Shown here piece after piece: positions 15,850 through 24,768 of a stretch of 64,000 nt of DNA. The notes beneath the pieces are model-generated. The model was given only the letters and a program-made list of their open reading frames with translations, did no database searches and was not told the DNA's origin. The first letter of the stretch is position 1. Each line of letters starts with the position of its first letter. A program made the position numbers and the translations under genes. Origin of the DNA: Luteococcus sp038433155 (GTDB lineage Bacteria > Actinomycetota > Actinomycetes > Propionibacteriales > Propionibacteriaceae); NCBI RefSeq assembly GCF_038433155.1, contig NZ_JBCDMW010000026.1:1-64000 (forward strand). The letters run 5' to 3'.

Positions 15850-17802
15850 ATGACTTCGACGACGAATGCACCCTGCGGCAGCTGGCCCTCCCCCGTCACG
15901 ATCGAGGCAATGCTGGCCTCCGGGTTGGGGCTCTCGGCGGTCGGCGTCGACGGGCAGGACGTCTACTGGCTGGAGTCGCGGCCCGAGGAGGACGGCCGCA
16001 GCACCCTGGTCCGCCACCGCGCGGCCGAGGATGGCGAGGCCGAGCGCACCGAGATCACCCCCGCACCGGGCAATGTGCGTGGCCGGGTGCAGGAGTACGG
16101 CGGCGGCACCTGGCAGGCGCGGGACGGAATCGTCGCCTGGACCAATGACGCGGACCGCGCGGTGCACGTCGTCGAGCATGGCACTGACCGGGCGATCACC
16201 CCGGCCGACCCCCGGGTCTGCTTCGGGGACCTGCGGGTGGCTCCCCAGCTGCGACGGGTGATTGCCGTGCGGGAGGACCACCGGGAGGAGACCCTGGACA
16301 CCGAGGGTGAGCCGGAGACCACCATCGTCGCGCTGGACCTGGACTCCGGCAATGAGGACTTCGGCACCGTGCTGGTGCGCGGCGCCAACTTCTACGTCCA
16401 TCCCGCGCTCGGCGCCGACGACCGGCTGGCCTGGGTGGAATGGGACCACCCCAACATGCCGTGGGACGGCTCCCGGCTGATGGTGGGCCAGTTGCAGGGC
16501 GACGCGGTGATGGAGGCCCAGCAGGTGGCCGGCGACGACGCCGTCAGCGCCGTCCACCCGGTCTGGTGCGGCGACGGCTGCCTGTACTTCCTCAGCGACC
16601 AGAGCGGCTTCTGGAATCCGTGGGCCTGGAATGGCGACAGCATCCGCCAGTTGCTGATCCGCGAGACCGACTTCTGCCGCCCGGTGTGGGTGCTGGGCAG
16701 CGACGAGTACGCCCTGCTGGACGGCCACACCCTGCTGCTGCGCGCCTACGTCGATGGCGCGGCCCAGCTGGGCGTGCTGGATGCCCGCACCGGCGACTAC
16801 CGGGAATTGGGGGAACGGCTGGCCGACGTGGACGCCATCGCCGCCGGGCCAGCGGGGGCCTTCGCCGTCGTCCGGCATGCCGAACGGGAGTCGGAGGTGG
16901 TGCGGATCGATGTCGCCTCCGGAGCCCTGGAGACCGTCAAGCCCGCCGCGGACCGGGCGCCGGACCCGGCCTGGGTCTCGGTGCCACAGCCCCTCTGGTT
17001 CGACGGGAAGCACGGCCGCGCCCACACCTGGTACTACCCGCCCACCAACCCGGGACACCGGCCGATGGACGGCGAACTGCCCCCGGTGATCGTCAACACC
17101 CACGGCGGCCCGACGGCGATGGCGCCCGGCAACTACCGCACCGACTTCCAGTTCTGGACCTCCCGCGGTTTCGCCGTGCTGGACGTGAACTACTCCGGCT
17201 CGGCCGGCTTCGGCCGGGACTACCGCAACCGGCTGTACGGCAACTGGGGCGTGGCCGACGTCGACGACTGCGTCGACGCGGTGCGGGCCGTGGTGGCGCG
17301 TGGCCTGGCCGACCCGAAGCGGGTGATCATCCAGGGCGGATCGGCCGGCGGCTACACCACCCTGCAGGCCCTGGTCAGCTCCGACGTGTTCGCGGCCGGG
17401 GTCAGCCGCTATGGCATCGGTGACCTGGAGACCCTGGTGACCGACACCCACAAGTTCGAGTCCCGCTACCCCTTCCGGATCGTCGGCCCCTACCCGGAGG
17501 CCCGGGAGCTCTATCTGGAGCGCTCCCCCATCCACCACGTCGACCGGCTCTCCAGCCCGATGCTGATCCTGCAGGGTCTGGAGGACAAGGTGGTGCCGCC
17601 CAACCAGGCCGAGGCGATGGCGGATGCGGTCCGGGACAAGCAGCTGCCGGTGGCGCTGATCATGTTCGAGGGTGAGGGGCATGGCTTCCGCAAGCAGGCC
17701 ACCCGACGCGCGGTGGTCCAGGCCCAGCTCAGCTTCTTCAGCCAGCTCTTCGGCTTCACCCCGGCCGACGAGGTGCCGAGGTTGGAGATCGAGAACCTCT
17801 GA
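15850..17802 (+). CDS. S9 family prolyl oligopeptidase-type peptidase
   Basis: A 650-residue serine peptidase unrelated in detail to the one at 3253. Residues 1-390 form a beta-propeller with TolB-like blades. The hydrolase domain has the nucleophile in QGGSAGGYTTLQAL near residue 497, the acid in GLEDKVVPPNQAEAM and the histidine in EGHGFRK. The stretch NTHGGPTAMAPGNY is the oxyanion region. No secretion signal is present. Likely a cytosolic aminopeptidase or acyl-peptide hydrolase. Confidence 0.92.
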   Translation: MTSTTNAPCGSWPSPVTIEAMLASGLGLSAVGVDGQDVYWLESRPEEDGRSTLVRHRAAEDGEAERTEITPAPGNVRGRVQEYGGGTWQARDGIVAWTNDADRAVHVVEHGTDRAITPADPRVCFGDLRVAPQLRRVIAVREDHREETLDTEGEPETTIVALDLDSGNEDFGTVLVRGANFYVHPALGADDRLAWVEWDHPNMPWDGSRLMVGQLQGDAVMEAQQVAGDDAVSAVHPVWCGDGCLYFLSDQSGFWNPWAWNGDSIRQLLIRETDFCRPVWVLGSDEYALLDGHTLLLRAYVDGAAQLGVLDARTGDYRELGERLADVDAIAAGPAGAFAVVRHAERESEVVRIDVASGALETVKPAADRAPDPAWVSVPQPLWFDGKHGRAHTWYYPPTNPGHRPMDGELPPVIVNTHGGPTAMAPGNYRTDFQFWTSRGFAVLDVNYSGSAGFGRDYRNRLYGNWGVADVDDCVDAVRAVVARGLADPKRVIIQGGSAGGYTTLQALVSSDVFAAGVSRYGIGDLETLVTDTHKFESRYPFRIVGPYPEARELYLERSPIHHVDRLSSPMLILQGLEDKVVPPNQAEAMADAVRDKQLPVALIMFEGEGHGFRKQATRRAVVQAQLSFFSQLFGFTPADEVPRLEIENL

Positions 17803-17822
17803 GGTCCTCACCCGACCACGGC

Positions 17823-17841
17823 GCCCGAGCCTGTCGAGGGC
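17823..17841. repeat. REP-like repeat, single arm
   Basis: GCCCGAGCCTGTCGAGGGC matches the right arm of the two REP-like elements upstream and is itself nearly palindromic. It lies between the convergent peptidase and yggS genes. Confidence 0.6.
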
Positions 17842-17844
17842 TTG

Positions 17845-18549
17845 TCAGCTGACCGCATAATCCCGGGCGCCGAAGATGGCGGTGCCCACCCGCACGCAGG
17901 TGGAGCCGTGCTTGATGGCCAGGTCCAGGTCCTGGGACATGCCCATGCTGAGTTCGGCCCAGTCGGAGCCCAGCACCTCGTCGGAACGCAGCCGGTCCTG
18001 CAGCCGGACCAGCTCGTCGAAGCAGGCGGTGACCTGGTCCGGCGCCCCGTTCACCGCGACGGTCATCAGGCCGCGCAGCTCCAGCCGGGGGCACTGCTCC
18101 AGGGCGCGGGCCAGCTCGGGCACCTGCTCGGGCAGCACCCCATTCTTCTGCGGCTCGCGGGAGGTGTTCACCTGCAGCAGTACCGGCAGCCGTCGGTTCA
18201 CCGCGGCCAGCCGCTTGTCCAGCTCCCGCGCCAGCCTCAGCGAGTCCAGCGCCTGGAACTCGTCGGCCAGCTCGGCCACCAGCTTGGCCTTGTTGGTCTG
18301 CAGGTGTCCGATCACGGAGAAGCCGAAGTCATCGGCCGGCTCCAGCTGGGCGGCCTTGGCCACCAGCTCCTGCACCTTGTTCTCCCCGAACAGCGGGTAG
18401 CCGCAGGCCGCGGCCTGGCGGATCAGCGGCATCGGATGGGTCTTGCTGACCGGCAGCAGCCGCACCGACGAGACGTCGCGGCCGGAGGCGGAACAGGCCT
18501 GGGCGATCCGGGACTCGACGGCGGCGATGTTCTCGGCGATCATTCCCAT
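17845..18549 (-). CDS. yggS: YggS-family PLP-binding protein
   Basis: A 234-residue single-domain TIM-barrel PLP protein (PLPBP/YggS), which keeps the level of free and bound pyridoxal phosphate in balance. Lys36 in LPVSKTHP is the PLP-binding residue; GENKVQEL, FSVIGHLQTNKAK and AELSMGMSQDLDLAIKHGSTCVRVGTAIFG are typical. In many actinobacteria the gene is near ftsZ and sepF; here it follows the VWA operon by 43 bases. ATGs at 18549 and 18543 are both possible. Confidence 0.93.
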   Translation of the reverse strand: MGMIAENIAAVESRIAQACSASGRDVSSVRLLPVSKTHPMPLIRQAAACGYPLFGENKVQELVAKAAQLEPADDFGFSVIGHLQTNKAKLVAELADEFQALDSLRLARELDKRLAAVNRRLPVLLQVNTSREPQKNGVLPEQVPELARALEQCPRLELRGLMTVAVNGAPDQVTACFDELVRLQDRLRSDEVLGSDWAELSMGMSQDLDLAIKHGSTCVRVGTAIFGARDYAVS

Positions 18550-18592
18550 GCTTCGACCCTAACCAGTTGCCGATCCTGCAAACCCGTCGGGG

Positions 18593-19561
18593 TCACGGCC
18601 ACCGGGCGCCCAGCGAGATGACCCCCAGGGCGGAGAGCACCGCGAACAACAGCGCCAGCCCGGCATACCTGTCGGTGACCTCGGTGTAGACCTTCTCATA
18701 ACCGACGCTCTGGGCGATGGTCTTGTAGACCGCCTCCAGCTCGTCCTTGCTGGCCGCGGAGAACTTCTTGCCGCCCGACGCGCGGGCGACGGCCGCCAGC
18801 TCGGCATGGTTGACCGGCACCGGCTGGCGCTGGCCGCCCTCCATCACGTAGCCCGTGGCGGTGCCGTAGGCGATGGTGTAGACCGGCACATTCTGCTTCT
18901 TGGACTGCTCGGCCGCGGTCAGCGACGAGCGGCCGATGTTGGTGGCACCGTCGGAGAGCAGCACGATGGCGGCCGGGGCCACCTCCTTGGGGTGCTGCGG
19001 ATCCGGTGGCACCAGCTTCAGGGCGTCCAGGGAGGCGTAGATCCCGTCGCCGATGGCCGTCGACGGGGCCACCTCCAGGTTCTGGATGGCCCGGTCCACC
19101 GCGCCCCGATCCGTGGTGGGCGGCACCACCATCTGGGTGGTGGCGGCAAAGGTGACCAGCGCCACGTTGAAGCGTTCCGGCAGCTGGCGGGTGAAGGCCT
19201 GGGCAGCGCTCTGGGCGGCGGCCAGCCGGTTGGGCTCGACGTCGGTGGCCACCATGGACCGCGAGACGTCGATGGTGATGATGATGGTGGCCCGGTCCCG
19301 GGGGACGTTGGTGTAGGCCTTCGGCATGGCCCAGGCCACGACGAGCGCCGCCAGGGAGGCCAGCGCCAGCGCCACTGCCCCGTGCCGCTTCCACGCGGCG
19401 TCCTTGGGGATCACCAGGTCAAGCCGGCTGTGACGACGCGCCGGGCTGGGCCGAAAGCGCCCGTTCAGCAGCAGGTATAGCAGGGCGATGGCCGGCACCA
19501 ACAGCAGGAACCACAGCCGGTGCGGGCGCATGAACTGGGTCATCAGGAGCACGTCGTGCAT
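18593..19561 (-). CDS. VWA domain membrane protein (BatA/BatB-like), copy 1
   Basis: A 322-residue membrane protein: two helices near the N-terminus (17-32 and 62-80), a cytoplasmic-type von Willebrand A domain with an intact MIDAS (DVSRS at 98-102, SDGAT), and a C-terminal helix. The start ATG shares its A with the TGA of the second VWA gene (TGATG), a sign of translational coupling. With MoxR, DUF58 and a second VWA protein it makes a Bat-type operon; such systems are thought to help fold or activate metal-dependent or envelope proteins. The two VWA proteins share the segment TIAYGTATGYV. Confidence 0.88.
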   Translation of the reverse strand: MHDVLLMTQFMRPHRLWFLLLVPAIALLYLLLNGRFRPSPARRHSRLDLVIPKDAAWKRHGAVALALASLAALVVAWAMPKAYTNVPRDRATIIITIDVSRSMVATDVEPNRLAAAQSAAQAFTRQLPERFNVALVTFAATTQMVVPPTTDRGAVDRAIQNLEVAPSTAIGDGIYASLDALKLVPPDPQHPKEVAPAAIVLLSDGATNIGRSSLTAAEQSKKQNVPVYTIAYGTATGYVMEGGQRQPVPVNHAELAAVARASGGKKFSAASKDELEAVYKTIAQSVGYEKVYTEVTDRYAGLALLFAVLSALGVISLGARWP

Positions 19562-20544
19562 CACGGCCACCTCGCAGCCATCGAGACCGCGCCCAGCGCG
19601 GCGATCGTCGCGAAGGCCAGGGCGTAGAGGGCGTACTGGGCGGTGCGCTCCTTGCGCACCTCCTCATAGCCCACCTGGCTCTTCACGTCCTTGTAGACGT
19701 CCTTCAGGTCATCGGCGCTGCCGGCGCTCCAGGACTTGCCGCCGGTGGCGCTGGAGATCTGCCTCAGCAGGGTGGGGTCCGGGGGGACCCGCTCCCGCTT
19801 GCCGTCCAGGTCCACATAGCCGGTGGCAGTGCCGTAGGCGATGGTGTGCACCGGCACCTTGGCGGAGCGGGCCTGGGCGGCGGCCCCGGCCACGTCCCCG
19901 CCAGTGGTGTTGGTGCCGTCGGACAGCAGCACCACCAGCCCGGGCGCGGGCTTCTTGTCCGGGCCGGGCGGGGCCTGCTTGATGGCGTTCAGGCTGGTGG
20001 TGAGGGAATCGCCGATGGCGGTGCCGTCCTGCAGCTGGATGCCGTCGATGGCCCGTTCGGTGGCGGAGCGGTCCACGCTGGGCGGCATCCGCACCGACGG
20101 GCTGCCGCTCAGCGCCACCACGGAGACGTTGAAGCCGTCGGGCAGCGTGGTGATGAAGGCCTTGGCCTCCTTCTTGGCCGCATCCAGCCGGTTGGGCTTC
20201 ACGTCGGTGGCCATCATCGACTGTGACGCATCGATCACCACCACGACGGTGGCCCGCTCCCGCGGCACCCGCTCCAGACCCATCGGACGCGCCCAGGCCA
20301 GGCTCAGCGCAACAAGCGAGCACAGGCTCATCGCGACGGCCAGGTGGCGTCGCCACTGGGACTGCTTGGGCAGGATCGCGCCCAACACGCCGGTGTTGGT
20401 GTAGCGGATACCGGTGCGGCCCTTGAGCCGCAGCGCCAGCAGATAGGCGATCACCAGCAGCGGCAGGATCGCCAGGCTCCACAGCCGGCCCGGGTTCTTG
20501 AACTCCGGCCAGCTGAGCAGCAGGATCAGCACGGTGGGGCTCAC
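19561..20544 (-). CDS. VWA domain membrane protein (BatA/BatB-like), copy 2
   Basis: A 327-residue paralogue of the previous protein, same layout: N-terminal helices at about 20-38 and 68-84, MIDAS DASQS at 105-109, LLSDGTN, and a C-terminal helix ending in ARWP, the same last residues as copy 1. The GTG at 20544 overlaps the DUF58 stop as GTGA. Tandem copies suggest a heteromer working with MoxR. The differences in the loops (ALSGSPSVRMPPSVDRS against TFAATTQMVVPPTTDRG) point to an old duplication. Confidence 0.88.
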   Translation of the reverse strand: MSPTVLILLLSWPEFKNPGRLWSLAILPLLVIAYLLALRLKGRTGIRYTNTGVLGAILPKQSQWRRHLAVAMSLCSLVALSLAWARPMGLERVPRERATVVVVIDASQSMMATDVKPNRLDAAKKEAKAFITTLPDGFNVSVVALSGSPSVRMPPSVDRSATERAIDGIQLQDGTAIGDSLTTSLNAIKQAPPGPDKKPAPGLVVLLSDGTNTTGGDVAGAAAQARSAKVPVHTIAYGTATGYVDLDGKRERVPPDPTLLRQISSATGGKSWSAGSADDLKDVYKDVKSQVGYEEVRKERTAQYALYALAFATIAALGAVSMAARWP

Positions 20545-21605
20545 TTGCTCACCCCCTGCGGTGGCTGGTGCAGCATCGACGCGGTGCGCCGGTAGGCCAG
20601 CACGAAGCGGGCGATGTCCTCCACCCAGTCCCGGTCCGTGCGCAGCTGGATGTGCCCGACGCCAGCCCGGCGCATGGCGATCTTGATCCGCTCCCGTTGC
20701 GCGGCTGAGGCGGCATTCATCCGTTCTCGCGCCGCCGGGTCGGAGGTGTTCACGTAGCGGGCGAAGTCGGTCTCCGGGTCCTTGATCAGCATCTCCCCCA
20801 CGTCGGGGAAGTCGATCTCGTGGCTGTCCACCACCTCGATGCACAGCACCTGGTTGCGCACGGCCAGCCGCCGCAGCGCGCGCTCCCACTCGGGCTCCAC
20901 ATTGGGGTCCAGTTCGGCGTCGCCGGGGGTGAGGAAGTCGCTGACCACCACGCGCATGCCGCGGCGGCGCTGCGCGCGGGCCAGCTGCTCGATCCCCTTC
21001 GCCAGGGTCATGGAGCCCGGCGCGTGGTCGGGCACGATCGGCTCGTCCAACATCATGCGCAGCAGCCCGTACAGCGCGGTGCGGCCGGAGCTGGGCGGCA
21101 GCCGCTTCAGGCTGTCCTGGCGCATGATCATCCCGCCGAAACGGTCGCCCATCCGCTGGCTGAGGAAACCGATGGTGGCGATCGCCGCGATCCCCAGGTC
21201 ACGCTTGGTGACCCCCTCGGTGCCCCAGTTCATCGACGGCGTGACATCCAGCAGGGACCACACCTCCAGTTCCCGGTCAGCCATGGTGTCGCGGACGTGC
21301 GGCACGGTGGTGCGGGCAGTCACCGCCCAGTCCATGGCGCGCACGTCGTCCTGACCGGGCTGGTAGACCCGGGCGTCGTTCACGTCGGAACCGGGCCCGG
21401 GCAACAGGCCCAGGTGGTCACCGTGCAGGAAACCCTCCAGCCGTCGCACGATGGTCAGTTCCAGCCGACGAAGCGCCGCCTCGGGGGCCAGCTTGCTCAG
21501 CGGCAGGGTGGCACCCGTCGGCGCCGCCAGCACGCTGCGGGCGGCCCCGACGTCGAGTTCCCCCCGGGACTGCGGGGGCGGCGCGAAGTGCGGAACAGAG
21601 GTCAT
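20541..21605 (-). CDS. DUF58 domain protein
   Basis: A 354-residue protein with the DUF58 core: GDHLGLLPGPGSDVNDARVYQPGQDDVRAMDWAVTART and, further on, a degenerate VWA-like fold (LEVWSLLDVTPSMNWG, RRGMRVVVSDFLTPGD). DUF58 proteins pair with MoxR ATPases, and this gene starts three bases downstream of moxR. No membrane segment is seen, so it is probably a cytosolic partner. It is the second gene of the MoxR-DUF58-VWA-VWA operon. Confidence 0.9.
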   Translation of the reverse strand: MTSVPHFAPPPQSRGELDVGAARSVLAAPTGATLPLSKLAPEAALRRLELTIVRRLEGFLHGDHLGLLPGPGSDVNDARVYQPGQDDVRAMDWAVTARTTVPHVRDTMADRELEVWSLLDVTPSMNWGTEGVTKRDLGIAAIATIGFLSQRMGDRFGGMIMRQDSLKRLPPSSGRTALYGLLRMMLDEPIVPDHAPGSMTLAKGIEQLARAQRRRGMRVVVSDFLTPGDAELDPNVEPEWERALRRLAVRNQVLCIEVVDSHEIDFPDVGEMLIKDPETDFARYVNTSDPAARERMNAASAAQRERIKIAMRRAGVGHIQLRTDRDWVEDIARFVLAYRRTASMLHQPPQGVSK

Positions 21606-21608
21606 GGA

Positions 21609-22793
21609 TCAGTTCTGCGGGTTGAACGGGTTGGCGGGCGTCTGGGGCGTCTGGGGCGCATGGGGCGCGCCGGGCCGCGAGGCGCTGGCCTGGGAGGCAG
21701 CCTCGGGCGGGAGCTCCGGGCGCACCGAGTGCTGCTGGTGCTGCTGCTTGCGGGTCTGCTCATTCCACACCGGGGTGGGCGGCGGCACCATGGCCAGGAT
21801 CCGCTCCACCACCTGGCCGGGCGCGATGTTGTCCGCGACGGCGTCGAAGCCGAGCACCAGGCGGTGGGCCATCACGTCGGGGGCGACGGCCTGCACGTCG
21901 GTGGGAAGAACGTAGTCCCGGCCGTGGATCAGCGCCAGCGCGCGGGCGGCGGCCACCAGGCCGAGCGTGGCGCGCGGGGAGCAACCGATCTGGATCACGC
22001 TGGTCAGGTCGGGCATGCCGAAGTCCGCCGGCGTGCGGGTGGCCAGCACCAGGCGCACGATGTATTCGGCGACGAGGTTGTGCACGAAGACATTGCTGGC
22101 CATGTCCTGCAGCTGCAGCACCGTGTCCGGGTTCAGCACATTGGTGGGCTCGGGCGGGGTGACCGACATCCGCCGCAGGATCTCGAACTCCTCATTGCCG
22201 CGCGGGTAGGGCACGTCCACCTTCAGCAGGAAGCGGTCGCGCTGGGCCTCGGGCAGCGGGTAGACACCCTCCGACTCGACGGGGTTCTGGGTGGCGATCA
22301 CGATGAAGGGCTTCTTCGCCGGGTAGGTGTGGCCGGCGATGGAGACCTGCTTCTCCGCCATCAGCTCCAACATCGCGGACTGGACCTTGGCGGGGGCGCG
22401 GTTGATCTCGTCGGCCAGCACGAAGTTCACGAAGACCGGCCCCAGCTCGATGTCGAAGGACTCCTTGGAGGCGGAGTAGATCCGGGTGCCGACGATGTCG
22501 GAGGGCACCAGGTCCGGGGTGAACTGGACGCGGGCGAACTCGCCGCCGACGACGGTGGCGAAGCTGCGCACCGCCAGGGTCTTGGCGACGCCGGGCACGC
22601 CCTCCAGCAGGATGTGGCCCTTGGCCAGCAGCCCCACCATCAGCTGCTCCACCATGTGTTCCTGACCGACGATCACCCGCTGCACCTGGGCGATGGCCTC
22701 GCCCAGCAGCTCGGCGGCCTGCTTGTTGGTCATGCCGCCCGGGGTGGGCTGGTTGGTCGGGCCGCCGGGGGCGGCGTCGGGGGTGCTGCTCAC
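21609..22793 (-). CDS. MoxR-family AAA+ ATPase
   Basis: A 394-residue MoxR ATPase: Walker A GVPGVAKT (65-72), Walker B FVLADEINRA, sensor 1 in IATQNPVESEGVYPLPEAQRDRF, and a helical lid. After about residue 340 an unusual Gln/His/Pro/Ala-rich tail follows (RKQQHQQHSVRPELPPEA) and ends in NPFNPQN. MoxR proteins act as chaperones for VWA-containing complexes, and the operon encodes two such proteins. AGGAGA precedes the GTG at 22793. It is the first gene of the operon and is divergent from the gene at 22893. Confidence 0.94.
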   Translation of the reverse strand: MSSTPDAAPGGPTNQPTPGGMTNKQAAELLGEAIAQVQRVIVGQEHMVEQLMVGLLAKGHILLEGVPGVAKTLAVRSFATVVGGEFARVQFTPDLVPSDIVGTRIYSASKESFDIELGPVFVNFVLADEINRAPAKVQSAMLELMAEKQVSIAGHTYPAKKPFIVIATQNPVESEGVYPLPEAQRDRFLLKVDVPYPRGNEEFEILRRMSVTPPEPTNVLNPDTVLQLQDMASNVFVHNLVAEYIVRLVLATRTPADFGMPDLTSVIQIGCSPRATLGLVAAARALALIHGRDYVLPTDVQAVAPDVMAHRLVLGFDAVADNIAPGQVVERILAMVPPPTPVWNEQTRKQQHQQHSVRPELPPEAASQASASRPGAPHAPQTPQTPANPFNPQN

Positions 22794-22892
22794 GCGATGT
22801 CTCCTGGATGGGTGCGGCTTCGGGCACGTACCGGCCACGATACCTTGCGTCCAGAAGCGCAGGCGCGCCGTGACTTGGCCGGATGTGGTGAG

Positions 22893-23948
22893 ATGGACCC
22901 GATGTCCGACGACCTGCCCCAGCCCGGCCCCGAGCAGCGGCCCGGCCCAGACCAGCAGCAGCCCCCGTCCGCACCGCCGGTGGCGGGCGCACCGGGGCCC
23001 TTCGCCGCGCCCCTGCTGCCGTCGGATCCGCCCAAGGTGGGCCCCTTCTGGCTGGATGCCCGGCTGGTGGCCGGTCCACCCGGCGTCGGGTACCTCGCCC
23101 ACGGGGTGGATGCCAAGGGGGTGCACCGCCAGGTGATGCTCCTGATGCTGGCGCACGGCGCCGCCGAGGACGACGCCAGCCGGGAGCGGCTGGCGGGCGA
23201 GGTGAACAAGCTGCACATCGACACGGTGGTGGCCCGCGGCGGACGGGGCCAGGACGAGGGCCGGCTGGGTCACCGCTTCATCCCCGATTCCGACCATCCG
23301 ACCGACCCGGGCGACCAGCCGCTGGCCCCGTGGGTGGCGCTGGCCTATGACGGCAGCGATGCCGCGGTGGCGGAGGTCGAGCGGCTGCTGCGCAGCGTCG
23401 ACCTGTCCACCACCCGACACCTCGGTGACCCGGCCGGGCCGGACTACCGGCTGCACTGGATCGACGATTCCCAGCCGGGCACCTGGCGGGCCTGGCCGCT
23501 GCCCTGGCCGGGCCGCACCGACCGGGCGGGTTGGATGTCCCTGCTGGTCAGCTGGCTGTTGATGATCCTGCTCTCGGCGCTGGCGCTGCTGATTGCGGTG
23601 CTGCTCTTCCAGAACAAGCCGCCGGCTCCCCCGCCGCCGCCGATCCCGACCACTCCGCCGCCGAGCTCCTCGCAGAGCCCGCCGCCCTCCTCGGGGACCC
23701 CGCCGCCGTCCTCGGCGTCGCCGTCCCCGTCGTCCGGTTCCCCGTCGCCGTCGTCGGGATCGCCCTCGCCCTCGTCGGGTTCCCCGTCGCCCTCGTCGGG
23801 TTCCCCGTCGCCCTCGTCCGGCTCACCCAGCCCGAGCGACAGCGGCGAGCCCACCAAGCCGAGCGATTCTCCCTCGATGGAGTCGGCCAATCCCTCGGGC
23901 AGCGCGTCCGGTGAGGCCGGCACGCCGACGCCGAACCGGAGGTTGTGA
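22893..23948 (+). CDS. Membrane-anchored Pro/Ser-repeat protein of unknown function
   Basis: A 351-residue protein I do not recognise. Order: a Pro/Gln-rich N-terminus (to about 40), a globular region of about 170 residues resembling the start of a regulatory kinase-like fold (VGPFWLDARLVAGPPGVGYLAHG), one membrane helix (about 213-240), and a 105-residue extracellular tail of SPSPSSG repeats, as in cell-wall spanning stalks. It lacks kinase catalytic motifs. Divergent from moxR and overlapping the next gene (TGATG). ATGs at 22893 and 22902 are both possible. Confidence 0.7.
   Translation: MDPMSDDLPQPGPEQRPGPDQQQPPSAPPVAGAPGPFAAPLLPSDPPKVGPFWLDARLVAGPPGVGYLAHGVDAKGVHRQVMLLMLAHGAAEDDASRERLAGEVNKLHIDTVVARGGRGQDEGRLGHRFIPDSDHPTDPGDQPLAPWVALAYDGSDAAVAEVERLLRSVDLSTTRHLGDPAGPDYRLHWIDDSQPGTWRAWPLPWPGRTDRAGWMSLLVSWLLMILLSALALLIAVLLFQNKPPAPPPPPIPTTPPPSSSQSPPPSSGTPPPSSASPSPSSGSPSPSSGSPSPSSGSPSPSSGSPSPSSGSPSPSDSGEPTKPSDSPSMESANPSGSASGEAGTPTPNRRL
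23738..23830 (+). repeat. Tandem 18-bp coding repeat (Ser/Pro/Gly)
   Basis: About five copies of the unit GGTTCCCCGTCGCCCTCGTC, period 18 bases, encode SGSPSPS units of the protein tail. Copies are nearly identical at the DNA level, so repeat number may vary by slippage. Confidence 0.85.
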
Positions 23949-24748
23949 TGCGGCCCTCGCTGGTGGCCTCGGACCTGGACGGCACCTTCCTGGGCACCGA
24001 CAAGCAGGTGAGCGCACGCAATGCCGCGGCGGTGCACCGGCTGGCCGAGCTGGGGATTCCCTTCGCGGTGGCCACCGGGCGTCCGGCCCGCTGGTTGCAG
24101 TGCCTGGAGCCGGTGCGCGACACCCGCCCGTTCGTGATCGCCAGCAATGGCGCCGTGGTCTATGACCTGGCCGCCGAACGGATCCTGGAATCCGATCCGG
24201 TGCCCACCCAGACCTGTCTGGACGTGGCCCACCGGATGCGGGAGCTGGCGCCGGAGATCCACTTCGCCGTCGAGTACGGGATCGGCTGGGGCCGCGAGCC
24301 GGGTTCACCCCTGCGCGGTGACCTGGTGGAGGCCGACGTGATCGGCCCGCTGGACGCGCTGGCCCAGCGCCCCTTCGTGAAGCTGCTGGTCACCTCCCAG
24401 GACCGGGACTGCGACGCGCTGGCCGAGCTGCTGTTGCCGGTCTGCGACGGGCAGCTCACCTGTACCTGGTCCATCGCCGGGCCGACGGCCCTGTTGGAGG
24501 TCTCCGCGCTGGGGGTCACCAAGGCCGCGACGCTGACCCGGTTGGCCGACGAACTGGGCGTCGACCTGGCCGACGCGGTGGCCTTCGGGGACATGCCCAA
24601 TGACCTGGCGATGCTGCACGCCGTCGGCCACGGCTATGCGATGGCCGACGCCCATCCGCTGCTGCGCGCCGCCGGTTTCCCGACGGCTGGCGGGCACGAC
24701 GACTCCGGCGTCGGCCGCACCCTGGAGGCCCTGCTCGCCGGAGACTGA
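23948..24748 (+). CDS. HAD-superfamily phosphatase, Cof type
   Basis: A 266-residue Cof-type HAD hydrolase: motif I DLDGTF (about 10-15), motif II in VATGRP, the motif III Lys in GVTKAATL, motif IV GDMPNDLAML. Members dephosphorylate sugar phosphates, flavin precursors or PLP. The ATG shares its A with the stop of the previous gene, so the two are co-translated. Substrate cannot be read from sequence. Confidence 0.9.
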   Translation: MRPSLVASDLDGTFLGTDKQVSARNAAAVHRLAELGIPFAVATGRPARWLQCLEPVRDTRPFVIASNGAVVYDLAAERILESDPVPTQTCLDVAHRMRELAPEIHFAVEYGIGWGREPGSPLRGDLVEADVIGPLDALAQRPFVKLLVTSQDRDCDALAELLLPVCDGQLTCTWSIAGPTALLEVSALGVTKAATLTRLADELGVDLADAVAFGDMPNDLAMLHAVGHGYAMADAHPLLRAAGFPTAGGHDDSGVGRTLEALLAGD

Positions 24749-24768
24749 GGGTCACCAGCCGATGGGCG

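Noticed and set aside
15211..17811. 866-residue minus-strand frame
   Set aside because: Only its last 166 residues (DUF3145) are real; the rest is antisense to the S9 peptidase, and AGGAGG marks the true start at 15711.
20820..22892. Left part of a 1042-residue plus-strand frame
   Set aside because: Antisense to DUF58 and MoxR; only the segment from 22893 onward is a gene.
23738..23830. CRISPR-like regular repeats
   Set aside because: There are no spacers; the units are back-to-back codons of a Ser/Pro stalk. No other CRISPR array or cas gene is seen in the window.
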